64,000 bases of DNA, taken from contig BPGH01000001.1 in the NCBI GenBank assembly GCA_026002935.1, forward strand, positions 2,326,001 to 2,390,000. The letters run 5' to 3'. The notes beneath the pieces were generated by a model. It was given only the letters and a program-made list of their open reading frames with translations. It searched no databases and was not told the origin of the DNA. Below, in pieces: positions 16,904-25,554 of the stretch (the first letter of the stretch is position 1; every line of letters begins with the position of its first letter). This DNA comes from Acidimicrobiia bacterium. Lineage in GTDB: Bacteria > Actinomycetota > Acidimicrobiia > IMCC26256 > PALSA-610. A program made the translations under genes and the position numbers.

Positions 16904-17820
16904 GCGCCCGCCTCGTGGCGGCGCGTGCGCGGCCCGGCGTGCAGCATGGCGCTCGGCAGGTCGCGCCCGACGATCTCCCCCGCGAGGCGGGCGCAGCCGA
17001 TCAGCGCCTCCAGGTCGATCCCGGTGCCGACGCCCATGTCGTGGAGCATGTGCACGAGGTCCTCGGTGACCGCGTTGCCGGACGCGCCGGGCGCGTACGG
17101 GCAGCCGCCGAGACCGCCGACCGACGCGTCGAACCGCGTCACGCCGCGCTCCAGGGCGGCGACCACGTTCGCGAGCGCGGTGCCGCGCGTGTCGTGGAAG
17201 TGCAGGGCGACGCGCCCGGGTGCGATGCCCGCCCGCTCCAGCGCGTCGAGGAGGTCGTGGACCCGGCGCGGCGTGGCCATCCCGGTCGTGTCGCCGAACG
17301 ACAGGGCGTCCGCGCCCGCGTCGAGCAGGAGCCCGGCGAGCTGCGCGACGCGCTCGGGGGCGACGTCACCCTCGTAGGGGCACCCGAACGCGGTCGAGAC
17401 GATCGCCTCGACCGGCACCCCCTCGCCGTGGGCGAGGGTCACCACGTCGCGGGCCGCGATCACCGAGTCGGCGACGCCGCGCCGGACGTTGGCGCGGTTG
17501 TGGGTCTCCGACGCGCTCACGACCAGCTCGAGCTCGTCGGCCCGGGCCGCGAGCGCGCGCTCGGCACCCCTCGCGTTGGGGACCAGCGCGCGGTACGCGA
17601 CTCCCGGGCGCCGCGCGATCCGTGCCATCACCTCCTCGGCGCCGGCCATCGCGGGGATCGCGTCGGGCCGCACGAACGACGCGGCCTCGATCCGGCGCAG
17701 CCCCGTCGCGGACAACGCGTCGATCAGCCGGACGCGCGCCGCGACCGGCACCGGCTCCTCGTTCTGGAGGCCGTCGCGGGGGCCGACCTCGCGCACCTCG
17801 ACCTGGTCGGGCCAGCGCAC
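16900..17820 (-). CDS. Hydroxymethylglutaryl-CoA lyase
   Basis: 306 residues, a TIM-barrel HMGL-like lyase. It opens with 'VEVREVGPRDGLQNEEPVPV' (catalytic R-D region), and contains 'IEAASFVRPDAIPAMAGAEE', 'SFGDTTGMATP', the metal-binding 'VALHFHDTRG', and the active-site signature GGLGGCPYAPGASGN with the catalytic Cys. It splits HMG-CoA to acetoacetate and acetyl-CoA, the last step of leucine degradation. The ATGA overlap with the carboxylase gene supports coupled expression. 38 bp separate it from the upstream TadG-like gene. Confidence 0.93.
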   Translation of the reverse strand: MRWPDQVEVREVGPRDGLQNEEPVPVAARVRLIDALSATGLRRIEAASFVRPDAIPAMAGAEEVMARIARRPGVAYRALVPNARGAERALAARADELELVVSASETHNRANVRRGVADSVIAARDVVTLAHGEGVPVEAIVSTAFGCPYEGDVAPERVAQLAGLLLDAGADALSFGDTTGMATPRRVHDLLDALERAGIAPGRVALHFHDTRGTALANVVAALERGVTRFDASVGGLGGCPYAPGASGNAVTEDLVHMLHDMGVGTGIDLEALIGCARLAGEIVGRDLPSAMLHAGPRTRRHEAGA

Positions 17821-17858
17821 GGAGCCAGGCTACAAGCCGCCCCTCCGGGCGCCGGCGC

Positions 17859-19646
17859 CTACTCGACGATGCGCACCGGCTCGCCCGAGAGCGTCGCGAC
17901 CCACGTGCTGGTGTCGACGACGAGCCCGGCGGTGTCGAAGCGGAGCTTGAGCCAGCACTCGTCGGCACGCGTGGCGTCACACGTGTACGCGGGCGCGGCC
18001 GGGATCGGGACCTCCACCGTCACGTACTGGCCGTTGTACCCGGCGCGCGTCACGCCCGCGATCGTGCACCCGGCGGACGTCGCAACGGGGCCGCCCCAGG
18101 GCGCCGCGCCCGGCCGCCACGGCGCGGGCCGCGGGCCCGACTCGCCCGGTGGCGGGGTGTACCGGCAGCCGTCCATCGGGACCGGTGGCGCGGCGGGCGG
18201 ACGCGCCGGACCCGGCTGGCGCAGGACCTGCAGGGACATCGACTCGCCGGCGGTGAGGTCGCGCAGGTCGCCCGTGTCGAACAAGGTGACCGTGAGCACC
18301 CGATCGACCGAGCTGGGCGGGACGCGCGCGAGGAAGAACTCGCCCGAGCTGGCGCTGCGGTTCGTGTACACCGCCATCCGGTCGACCGCGCCCACGGTGA
18401 CCGACGGGTCGGAGAAGGCCGAGCCGCCCGTGTGCGCGCGGATCGCGAACCGGTTGAGGCCGTGCGTCCCCGGCGCGGTCGAGACCCGCAGCACGTAGCG
18501 GCCCGGCGCGCTCGGACCGCCCGCGGGGCACAGCGGCGACCAGTCGTGCAGCGTCGCGTACGTGCCGTCGGCCGCCGCGTCGCGCGCGAGGAGTGCGTTG
18601 AAGTGGCCCTCGTAGGTGCGCGGCCCGCACACCGGTGCCGTGTTCGCCTCGTTGTCGTAGGGGTTCGACGGGGTCGCGTCGGGCGGGTACAGCACGTAGG
18701 TCGTGTCGTTGGCGAGGCCCGCCGCGTCCATGCGCGCCTCGGCGGTCGCGACGTCCCCGGCGGCCGCCGGGTCGCGGTACCACGGGTCCTCCCAACCCCG
18801 GAACCGCACGTACTGGTCGCCCGCGCAGTACTCGTCGGCGGCCGGGTCGAGCCGGGCCGGGTACCCCTCGTCCGCCCACACCTGCGCGAGCGCCGCGTGC
18901 CCGCACGCCGGGTGCGGACCGCCGCCCCACGTGTCGACGTACGCGGGGTCGAACAGGTCGACCCGCAGCTCGCCACCTCCCCGCTTGTCGATCACGAAGT
19001 ACTGCGCGGCCTCGTGGTCGGGGTTGGCCGCGCCGACCGGGCAGCTGTCGACCGGCTGGTTCGTGCCGCCGAGCCACTCGAACGACGACGGGTCGGACCT
19101 CGGCTCGTCGCACCAGTCGCTGAGCGCCGCGTCGCCCGCGCCCTTGACCGTGAGCGGCCCGGCGACCGTCGCCCAGTACCACGGCTGCGCCGGTCCCGTG
19201 CCCGGCGTGTTGCCGAACGTGCTGAACGGGCTGCCCATCACCACCGGCGGGTCGTACTCGGCGACGGCGCGGCGCGTCACGCCGATCGAGTCGATCCCGA
19301 ACACCTTGCCGAAGAAGGTCTCGACGCGCGCCCGCACCTCCACCTCGAGCTGGGTGGGGAGCGGCCGCGGCGCGAAGGAGATCGCCGCGTCGGGCACCGC
19401 GACGTTGCGCTTGACGACCTCGCGCGCCTCGTCGCGCGCGCCGGCCGGGTCGTCGGGCAGGAACTGCACGCCGGCGAGCGCGCCGGCGTCGGCCGCGTTC
19501 TGCACCTTCTGGGCCATCGAGTAGCCGACGAGGACGTCGACCGCGAGCGCGGCGACGCCGAGCAGCACCAGGATCACGACCGCGAACCACACGAGGACGA
19601 AGCCCTCTTCGCGGGTGGGTCGCGGCGCGGGCGCCGCCGGGGTCAC
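17859..19646 (-). CDS. TadG-like pilus-assembly protein with large secreted C-terminal region
   Basis: 595 residues. The N-terminus has a single TM helix preceded by 'REEGFVLVWFAVVILVLLG' and followed by 'QNAADAGALAGVQFLPDD', the hallmark of TadG/TadE 'Flp-associated' minor pilins. Residues 100-595 are extracellular, Gly/Pro/Asp-rich, and have about 16 cysteines, many likely in disulfides (for example 'DSCPVGAANPDHEAAQYFVI' and 'YCAGDQYVRFRGWEDPWY'). The C-terminal part has no fold I recognise. The GTG at 19646 overlaps the TadE-like stop (GTGA). No TadA, TadB or TadC genes are in the window. Confidence 0.75.
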   Translation of the reverse strand: MTPAAPAPRPTREEGFVLVWFAVVILVLLGVAALAVDVLVGYSMAQKVQNAADAGALAGVQFLPDDPAGARDEAREVVKRNVAVPDAAISFAPRPLPTQLEVEVRARVETFFGKVFGIDSIGVTRRAVAEYDPPVVMGSPFSTFGNTPGTGPAQPWYWATVAGPLTVKGAGDAALSDWCDEPRSDPSSFEWLGGTNQPVDSCPVGAANPDHEAAQYFVIDKRGGGELRVDLFDPAYVDTWGGGPHPACGHAALAQVWADEGYPARLDPAADEYCAGDQYVRFRGWEDPWYRDPAAAGDVATAEARMDAAGLANDTTYVLYPPDATPSNPYDNEANTAPVCGPRTYEGHFNALLARDAAADGTYATLHDWSPLCPAGGPSAPGRYVLRVSTAPGTHGLNRFAIRAHTGGSAFSDPSVTVGAVDRMAVYTNRSASSGEFFLARVPPSSVDRVLTVTLFDTGDLRDLTAGESMSLQVLRQPGPARPPAAPPVPMDGCRYTPPPGESGPRPAPWRPGAAPWGGPVATSAGCTIAGVTRAGYNGQYVTVEVPIPAAPAYTCDATRADECWLKLRFDTAGLVVDTSTWVATLSGEPVRIVE

Positions 19647-20233
19647 GGGACCGTCGCCGCGCACTGCGTCCCCGGCACGGGCTCGAGGGCCATGACCGTG
19701 TTCGAGGTGATCGTGACACCGCCGGAGAGGTTGAGCGGCAGGCCGGTGATCCAGTCGTGCCCGACCGCGAGGAACACGCCGACCCGGTCGGTCGCGCCCG
19801 CGCACGCGTCCCGCTCGGCCGGCTCCCACGGGTCGCCGCCGTCGCGGACGAACCGGCCCGGCGGCACCGCCGTGTCCCACCGGTAGACCGCGCAGTTGCC
19901 GGCGGCGAGGCAGGCGCCCGCCGAGGCGAGCTCGGTGCCGGTGAACTCGTAGACGAGCGCGAGCTCGGGGACGCCGTTGACGAAGTTGCGGGACGCGGCG
20001 TCGAGGGTGTCGACCGCGGCGCGCTCGAAGTCGGCGGCGGCGGCCCGGGGCTGCGTCGACGCGGCCCGCGCCGCGGTGCGGGTCGCGCTGCGGGCGGTTC
20101 CCTGCTCGTTGAACGCGAAGCCGAACTCGATCGCCCCGAACGTCAAGAACGCGACGACCGGCACGATGATCGCCGCCTCGACGAGGACTGCCCCGCGCTC
20201 GCGGGCCCGCCGCATCCCTGCTGGTCCCATCAC
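19643..20233 (-). CDS. TadE-like pseudopilin
   Basis: 196 residues. 'ERGAVLVEAAIIVPVVAFLT' is the TadE signature with the conserved Glu at +5 of the mature pseudopilin, followed by 'FGAIEFGFAFNEQGTARSAT'. The remainder is secreted and ends near 'VTITSNTVMALEPVP'. It acts in the membrane or periplasm-like space as a minor pilin. The start is a GTG/ATG pair at 20233/20230, with a purine-rich GAGGGGTGGGG just upstream. A promoter-like pair of boxes lies 45-73 bp upstream, so this gene probably leads the tadE-tadG unit. Confidence 0.8.
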   Translation of the reverse strand: MMGPAGMRRARERGAVLVEAAIIVPVVAFLTFGAIEFGFAFNEQGTARSATRTAARAASTQPRAAAADFERAAVDTLDAASRNFVNGVPELALVYEFTGTELASAGACLAAGNCAVYRWDTAVPPGRFVRDGGDPWEPAERDACAGATDRVGVFLAVGHDWITGLPLNLSGGVTITSNTVMALEPVPGTQCAATVP

Positions 20234-20277
20234 CCCACCCCTCGGGACCGGGCGCCACCGGCCCGCCCGGACCTCCT

Positions 20278-20306
20278 ATTCTGCCAGAACCGCCCGGAAC
20301 GGGCAA
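20278..20306 (-). promoter_or_regulatory. Putative promoter for the tadE-tadG pair (TTGCCC-17 nt-CAGAAT)
   Basis: On the minus strand TTGCCC (20301-20306) and CAGAAT (20278-20283) are separated by exactly 17 nt and lie upstream of the TadE-like start at 20233. AGGAGG follows directly but too far from the start to be its RBS. Confidence 0.4.
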
Positions 20307-20323
20307 TCGGGCGCGAACGGGCC

Positions 20324-21682
20324 TCAGCCGCTGCGGCGGCGGACCCGCAGCTTGATCGGCGTGGGGCCGAGGTCGAACGCCTCCCGCAGCTTGCGCTCGA
20401 GGTAGCGCAGGTACGGCGCCGGCAGCGGGCGCGTGGCGAAGAGCGTGAACGTCGGCGGGTCGGTCGCGCCCTGGGTCGCGTAGAGGATGCGCGGCCGGTG
20501 CCGCCGGATCGCGGGCGGCGGGTGGGCGGCCTGCGCCTCGCGCACGACCCGGTTGAGCGCGGCGGTCGGCACGCGGCGGTGGTAGGCCGCCTCGGCCGCC
20601 CGCAGGGCCGGGAGCAGCTGGTGGACGCGCCGGCCCGTCAGCGCCGACACCGGCACGAGCGGCGCGTACGCGAGGAACGACAGCTCGTCGGCGACCTGCC
20701 GCCGGAACGCCGCGCGCCGCTCGGCGTCGAGCAGGTCCCACTTGTTCGCGACGATCACGATCGCCGTGCCCGCCGCGTCGACGCGCTCCGCGAGCCGCTG
20801 GTCCTGGGCGGTCACGCCCTCGCTCGCGTCGAGTACGAGCAGGGCGGCGTCGGCCCGGTCGATCGCCTGCAGCGCCCGCACGAGGCTGTAGTACTCGGTC
20901 GGCTCGTCGATGCGGCTCCTGCGGCGCAGCCCGGCGGTGTCGACGAAGCGCAGCGGGCCCTCGTCGGTCTCGACGACCGTGTCGACCGCGTCCCGGGTCG
21001 TGCCGGGCAGGTCGTGCACGACGGCGCGTTCGTGCCCGACGAGCCGGTTGAACAGGGTCGACTTGCCGACGTTGGGGCGCCCGACGATCGCGACCGAGAA
21101 GATCCCGTCGCCGGGGCCTGTCCCGGGCGCGGCGTCGGGCGCCGCGGGCGGCGCGGGCGCGGGGAGGGCGGCGACGATCGCGTCGAGCAGCTCCCCCGCC
21201 AGCCGCCCGTGCAGGGCCGAGACGGGGACCGGGTCCCCGAGGCCGAGGCGCGCGAAGCCCCAGGCGTCCGCCTCGCGGCGCTCGTCGTCGACCTTGTTCG
21301 CCGCGACGATCACCGGCCGCCCCGCGCGCTGGAGGACCCGCGCGACGCGCGCGTCCTCCTCGGTGATCCCGGTCGTCACGTCGACGACGAGCACGACGAC
21401 GTCGGCCTCACGCAGCGCGGCCTCGGCCTGGCGGCTGACCTTCGCCGCGAGCTGCGGGTCCTCCCCCGTCAGGCCGGGGTCGCCGGGCGCGAGCCAGCCG
21501 CCGGTGTCGACGACGCGGAACGCGCGCCCGCGCCACTCCGCCTCGTACTCCTTGCGGTCGCGCGTCACCCCCGGGCGTTCCTCGACGATCGCCGCCCGCC
21601 GGCCGACGATGCGGTTGACCAGCGTCGACTTGCCGACGTTGGGCCGGCCGACGACCGCGACGGTCGGCCGGTCGGCGCTCAC
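20324..21682 (-). CDS. der: Ribosome biogenesis GTPase Der (EngA)
   Basis: 452 residues with two tandem Era-like GTPase domains and a C-terminal KH-like domain. G1 boxes are 'VVGRPNVGKSTLVNR' (about residue 10) and 'IVGRPNVGKSTLFNR' (about 190); G3 boxes are VVDTGGW and FVDTAGL; G4 boxes are ANKVD and ANKWD. The tail has 'PTPIKLRVRRRSG', the usual Der ending. It binds the 50S subunit during assembly. The GTG at 21682 overlaps the DUF512 stop by 4 bp. Confidence 0.97.
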   Translation of the reverse strand: MSADRPTVAVVGRPNVGKSTLVNRIVGRRAAIVEERPGVTRDRKEYEAEWRGRAFRVVDTGGWLAPGDPGLTGEDPQLAAKVSRQAEAALREADVVVLVVDVTTGITEEDARVARVLQRAGRPVIVAANKVDDERREADAWGFARLGLGDPVPVSALHGRLAGELLDAIVAALPAPAPPAAPDAAPGTGPGDGIFSVAIVGRPNVGKSTLFNRLVGHERAVVHDLPGTTRDAVDTVVETDEGPLRFVDTAGLRRRSRIDEPTEYYSLVRALQAIDRADAALLVLDASEGVTAQDQRLAERVDAAGTAIVIVANKWDLLDAERRAAFRRQVADELSFLAYAPLVPVSALTGRRVHQLLPALRAAEAAYHRRVPTAALNRVVREAQAAHPPPAIRRHRPRILYATQGATDPPTFTLFATRPLPAPYLRYLERKLREAFDLGPTPIKLRVRRRSG

Positions 21683-23043
21683 CGGCGGAGCGCCGCGACG
21701 AGCGCCGCGCCGTCGGTGGCGACCACCTCGACCGGCCTCGGCAGGTCCTCGACGGCGACCCCGTCGAGGAACCGGCCGCGCGACAGCACCACGTCGGGCA
21801 GCAGGTACCGCCGGCCCGCGGGCGCGTCGGCGAGCGCGCGGGCCACGTCCGCGCCGGTCAGCAGCCCCGTCACGCCGATGTTCCCGCCGAAGAACCGGTT
21901 CTCGACCGGGAGCAGCGACACGTCGCCCGGCAGGTACGCCAGCAGCGGTCCCAGCACCCGCGCGCCGAGCTCGCCGGTGACGACGACCGCCGGCGCCGCC
22001 GCGCCGGCCGGCGCGGGCGCGGGCCCGCCCGCGCGCGGTGCCCGGTAGCCGTCGGCCGGTGCGCCGTCGACCCACGCGAAGAACCCGGCGCGCACCCCGG
22101 CGACGGCGACGGGCTCGCCCGCGAGCGCGGCGTGCACCTCGGCCTCCAGCGTGCGCGCCATGCCGATGCCGTTCTCGTGCTGCGCGCACCCCTCGTACGC
22201 CTCGAGCGGCGGGAACGGCAGCCCGGCGAGCAGGTAGTACTCGTCGGACGCGTGCACGAGCCGGCGACCGAGCGCCGAGAGGTACCGCTCCTGCCACGCC
22301 TCGACGGTCGCGACGACCGCCTCGGCCTCCGCCCGGGTGTGCGCGCGCATCTCCGCCTCCCGGTTGTGCGCGCTGACCCCGAGCGGGACGACGCCGAGCG
22401 TCGCGAGCGCCGGGAAGCGGTCGAGCACGCCGAGCAGCGTGTCGTCGAGGACCGCGCCGTCGTTGACGCCCGGGCACACCACGACCTGGCCGTGCACCTC
22501 GATCCCCGCGTCGAGGAGCGCCGCGAGCCAGCGCAGGCTCGTCGCGCCGCGGCGGTTGCGCAGGAGCCGGGCCCGCACCTCCGGGTCGGTCGCGTGGATG
22601 CTGACGTACAGCGGGCCGAGCCGTTCGTCCACGACGCGTTCGAGGTCGAGCTCGGTGAATCGGGTGAGCGTCGTGAAGTTCCCGTAGAGGAACGAGAGCC
22701 GGTAGTCGTCGTCCTTCAGGTAGAGGCTGCGGCGCATCCCCTTCGGGAGCTGGTGGATGAAGCAGAACGGGCAGTGGTTGTCGCAGGTCCGCACGCGGTC
22801 GAACACCGCGCTCGCGAGCTCGAGGCCGAGCGGGACGCCCTCGCGCTTGGCGACCTCGACCGAGCGTTCGAGGCCGCCGCGGCGAACGTCGAGCACGACG
22901 TGCGAGGCGTCGGTCTCGACCCGGTACTCGATGACGTCCCGCAGCTCGTGCCCGTTGACGGCGACGATCTCGTCGCCCGCACCGATGCCGGCACGGGCGG
23001 CCGGGCTCCCGGGCGCGACGGAGACGACGAGGGCGGGGGGCAC
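21679..23043 (-). CDS. DUF512 family PDZ/radical-SAM-like FeS protein
   Basis: 454 residues. The N-terminal PDZ-like domain (APGSPAARAGIGAGDEIVAV) leads into a Cys cluster RTCDNHCPFCFIHQLPKGMR, a CxxxCxxC radical-SAM-type motif at about residue 90, then 'YVSIHATDPEVRARLLRNR' and a conserved C-terminal DUF512 region (VENRFFGGNIGVTGLLTGAD). The family is widespread, almost always beside der, and has no settled function; FeS-dependent chemistry is inferred from the motif. Here it is upstream of and coupled to der, and divergent from ispH. Confidence 0.88.
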   Translation of the reverse strand: MPPALVVSVAPGSPAARAGIGAGDEIVAVNGHELRDVIEYRVETDASHVVLDVRRGGLERSVEVAKREGVPLGLELASAVFDRVRTCDNHCPFCFIHQLPKGMRRSLYLKDDDYRLSFLYGNFTTLTRFTELDLERVVDERLGPLYVSIHATDPEVRARLLRNRRGATSLRWLAALLDAGIEVHGQVVVCPGVNDGAVLDDTLLGVLDRFPALATLGVVPLGVSAHNREAEMRAHTRAEAEAVVATVEAWQERYLSALGRRLVHASDEYYLLAGLPFPPLEAYEGCAQHENGIGMARTLEAEVHAALAGEPVAVAGVRAGFFAWVDGAPADGYRAPRAGGPAPAPAGAAAPAVVVTGELGARVLGPLLAYLPGDVSLLPVENRFFGGNIGVTGLLTGADVARALADAPAGRRYLLPDVVLSRGRFLDGVAVEDLPRPVEVVATDGAALVAALRR

Positions 23044-23111
23044 GACCGACGATTCTACGGGCCCGGGTGCGCGCCCCCGGCCCCCGGACGGGCGCCGGCG
23101 GGCGCCGCGGG

Positions 23112-23117
23112 TACGGT
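23112..23117 (+). promoter_or_regulatory. Putative -10 element of a leaderless promoter (TACGGT)
   Basis: TACGGT ends 6 nt before the GTG at 23124, which fits leaderless initiation. The interval is GGGGGC and might alternatively be read as a weak RBS. Confidence 0.45.
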
Positions 23118-23123
23118 GGGGGC

Positions 23124-24188
23124 GTGCCCGTGGAGCAGGTCCTGCTCGCCGAGCCGCGGGGGTTCTGCGCCGGCGTCGAGATGGCGATCAAGGCGCTCGC
23201 GTGGATGGTCCGCGCGTTCGAGCCGCCGGTGTACTGCTACCACGAGATCGTGCACAACCGCCTCGTGGTCGAGCGGTTCCGCGCCCGGGGCGTCGTCTTC
23301 GTGGACCGGATCGAGGACGTCCCGCCCGGCGCGCCGCTCATGCTGTCGGCCCACGGCTCCGCGCCGGAGGTCGTCGAGGCCGCCGGGCGCGCCGGCCGCT
23401 ACGTGGTCGACGCGGTCTGCCCGCTCGTGACCAAGGTCCACCACGAGGCGAAGGTGCGGGCCCGCAAGGGCTTCACGATCCTGTACGTCGGCCACGACGG
23501 CCACGACGAGGCGGTGGGGACGCTCGCCGTCGCGCCGGAGGCGATGCACCTCGTCGAGCACGACCGCGACCTCGACGCCGCCGCCCGAGCGGTCGCCGAT
23601 CCCGACAAGGTGGCGATGCTCGCCCAGACGACGCTCGCGCACCACGAGTGGGCGGGGCTGCTCGACGCCGCCCGGGCCCGGTTCCCGGCGCTGTGGACGG
23701 CGTCGCGCAACGACCTGTGCTTCGCGACCACGAACCGGCAGTCGGCGCTCACCGAGATCGCCACCCGCGCCGACGCCGTCGTCGTGATCGGGAGCGCGAA
23801 CTCCTCGAACACGATCGCGCTCGCGAAGGTCGCCGCCGACGCCGGCTGCCCGGTCGTGCTGCGCGTCGACGACGCGGCCGAGCTCGACCTCGCCCGCCTC
23901 GGCGACGCGCGGGTCGTCGGCGTCACGGCCGGCGCCAGCGCGCCCGAGGAGCTGGTCGAGGCCGTGATCGCGAAGCTCGCGCCCGCCCGCGGCGTCGAGC
24001 GCGTGCGCGTCACCGACGAGGACGAGTACTTCCCGCCGCCCCGGGCGCTGCGCGAGCTCCTCCCCGCCCTCGACGCCGTGAGCCGGTTCGTCCTCGGCGG
24101 CCCGCCCACGACCGGCGCGCCGCCCGGCCCGTTCGACGAAGACCGCGCGCGCGACGCCTCCCAGGTGCTCGCGGAGCTCGGCACCTGA
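23124..24188 (+). CDS. ispH: 4-hydroxy-3-methylbut-2-enyl diphosphate reductase (IspH)
   Basis: 354 residues. All three conserved [4Fe-4S] cysteines are present in PRGFCAGVEMAI (about residue 15), DAVCPLVTKVH and NDLCFATTNRQ, and the substrate-binding residues in CYHEIVHNRLVV, 'LSAHGSAPEV', 'QTTLAHHEW' and 'GSANSSNTIAL' are intact. It makes IPP and DMAPP in the last step of the MEP pathway. I chose GTG 23124 because of the upstream -10-like box; GTG 23130 is an alternative. It is divergent from DUF512 and convergent with plsC, with a hairpin in between. Confidence 0.96.
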   Translation: MPVEQVLLAEPRGFCAGVEMAIKALAWMVRAFEPPVYCYHEIVHNRLVVERFRARGVVFVDRIEDVPPGAPLMLSAHGSAPEVVEAAGRAGRYVVDAVCPLVTKVHHEAKVRARKGFTILYVGHDGHDEAVGTLAVAPEAMHLVEHDRDLDAAARAVADPDKVAMLAQTTLAHHEWAGLLDAARARFPALWTASRNDLCFATTNRQSALTEIATRADAVVVIGSANSSNTIALAKVAADAGCPVVLRVDDAAELDLARLGDARVVGVTAGASAPEELVEAVIAKLAPARGVERVRVTDEDEYFPPPRALRELLPALDAVSRFVLGGPPTTGAPPGPFDEDRARDASQVLAELGT

Positions 24189-24194
24189 CCCGGA

Positions 24195-24211
24195 CCCGCG
24201 CGGGGCGCGGG
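24195..24211. terminator. Hairpin between convergent ispH and plsC
   Basis: CCCGCGC-GGG-GCGCGGG forms a 7-bp all-GC stem in the 33-bp gap between two convergent stop codons. It may work as a bidirectional terminator. Confidence 0.5.
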
Positions 24212-24221
24212 CCCCCGCCGG

Positions 24222-24882
24222 TCAGGTGCGGGCGGCCCGGCCGCGCCCGTCGCGCCGGGCCCGGGCGGCGTCGAACACCTCCTGCAGCGCGGACGCGAGC
24301 CGCGCGGTGAGCGCCTCGACCTCGGCGCGCGGCACCACCCCCGACGGCAGCGGCGGCGGGTACAGGGCCGGACCGACGACGATCGCGACCCGCCCGAGGC
24401 GCGGGAGGCGGCCGCCGTGGCCGCGCAGGATCTCCTCGCTGCCCGCGATGCCGACCGGCACGATCGGCGCGCCCGTCCGCAGCGACAGGTAGGCGGCGCC
24501 CGGCTGCAACGGCGCGATCTCGTCACCGTGCTGGCGCGTGCCCTCCGGGTACACGAGGAGGATCTCGCCGTCGCGCAGCATCGCCATCGCGTCGCGCACC
24601 GCCTTGCGGTCGGTGCCGTCGCGCTCGACCGGGAACCCGCCGAGGACCGAGAAGATCCGGCCGAGCACCGGGATGCGGAACAGCGACGCCTTGCCCATGT
24701 AGCGGAGGCGGCGCGGGCGTCACCACCGCGGAGAACGGGATGTCCATCATCGAGCGGTGCGACGGGGCGAGGATGAAGCCGCCCTCGCGCGGGAGGTGCT
24801 CGCGCCCCTCGATCGACGCCCGGTACAGCAGGCGCGAGCCCTGTCCGACGAGGATCCACACGAGCCGGTAGAGCACCGTCAC
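24222..24882 (-). CDS. plsC: 1-acyl-sn-glycerol-3-phosphate acyltransferase (frameshifted)
   Basis: About 219 residues read across one shift. Motif I is APSHRSMMDIPFSA (HX4D), followed by 'MGKASLFRIPVLGRIFSVLG', motif II-like 'FPVERDGTDRKAVRDA', motif III VYPEGTR and motif IV VPVGIAG. It makes phosphatidic acid at the membrane. One extra C near 24716 separates the N-terminal part (ATG 24882) from the rest; removing it gives VVTPRRLRYMGK. The start overlaps the cmk stop by 4 bp. I regard the shift as a sequence error, not a pseudogene. Confidence 0.88.
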
Positions 24883-25554
24883 CCGCCCGCCACCGCGAGG
24901 AACCGTCGCACGATCTCCTCCACCACCTCGTCGACGCCCCGGCCGGTCGTGTCGATGTGCACCGCGTCGTCGGCGGCGCGCAGCGGGGACACCGCGCGCC
25001 GGGTGTCGAGCCGGTCGCGGCGCTCCAGCGCGCGCGCACCTCCCGCACGTCGACGTCGCGGGCCATCCGCTGCTCGTCGCGCTGGCGGCGGCGGGCGCGC
25101 TCCTCGTCGGTCGCGACGAGGAACACCTTCACCGCGGCGTCGCGGGAACACGACCGTCCCGATGTCGCGGCCCTCCACCACGCCGCCGCCGTGACGCTCG
25201 CACCCAGTCGCGCTGCCGCGCGACGAGCCGCTCCCGCACCGACGGGTGCGCCGACACGGTCGACACCGCCGCGGTCACCTCCGGCCCGCGGATCGCGTCG
25301 CTCACGTCGCGCCCGTCGAGGCGGGTCACGCCCCCCTCGACGGCGACGTCGACCGCCCGGGCGGTCGCGGCGCACGCCGCCTCGTCCGCGGGGTCGGCCC
25401 CCGCCTCGAGCACCGCGAGCGTGACGGCGCGGTACATCGCGCCGGTGTCGAGCACCGGCAGGCCGAGGCGCCGGGCGACCCCGCGCGCGATCGTCGACTT
25501 GCCCGACCCCGAGGGGCCGTCGATGGCGACCACGCGTCGGCCCGGCCCGGTCAC
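24879..25554 (-). CDS. cmk: Cytidylate kinase (frameshifted)
   Basis: Starts GTG at 25554 (VTGPGRRVVAIDGPSGSGKS), with the P-loop GPSGSGKS. Then 'LGLPVLDTGAMYRAVTLAVL', 'GRDVSDAIRGPEVTAAVSTV' and, after shifts near 25199, 25145 and 25033, 'VEGRDIGTVVFPDAAVKVFL', 'RDRLDTRRAVSPLRAADDAV' and 'HIDTTGRGVDEVVEEIV'. All Cmk core motifs are therefore present in order. It phosphorylates CMP and dCMP. The start overlaps the aroA stop and the end overlaps plsC, so it is part of a tightly coupled chain. Confidence 0.9.
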
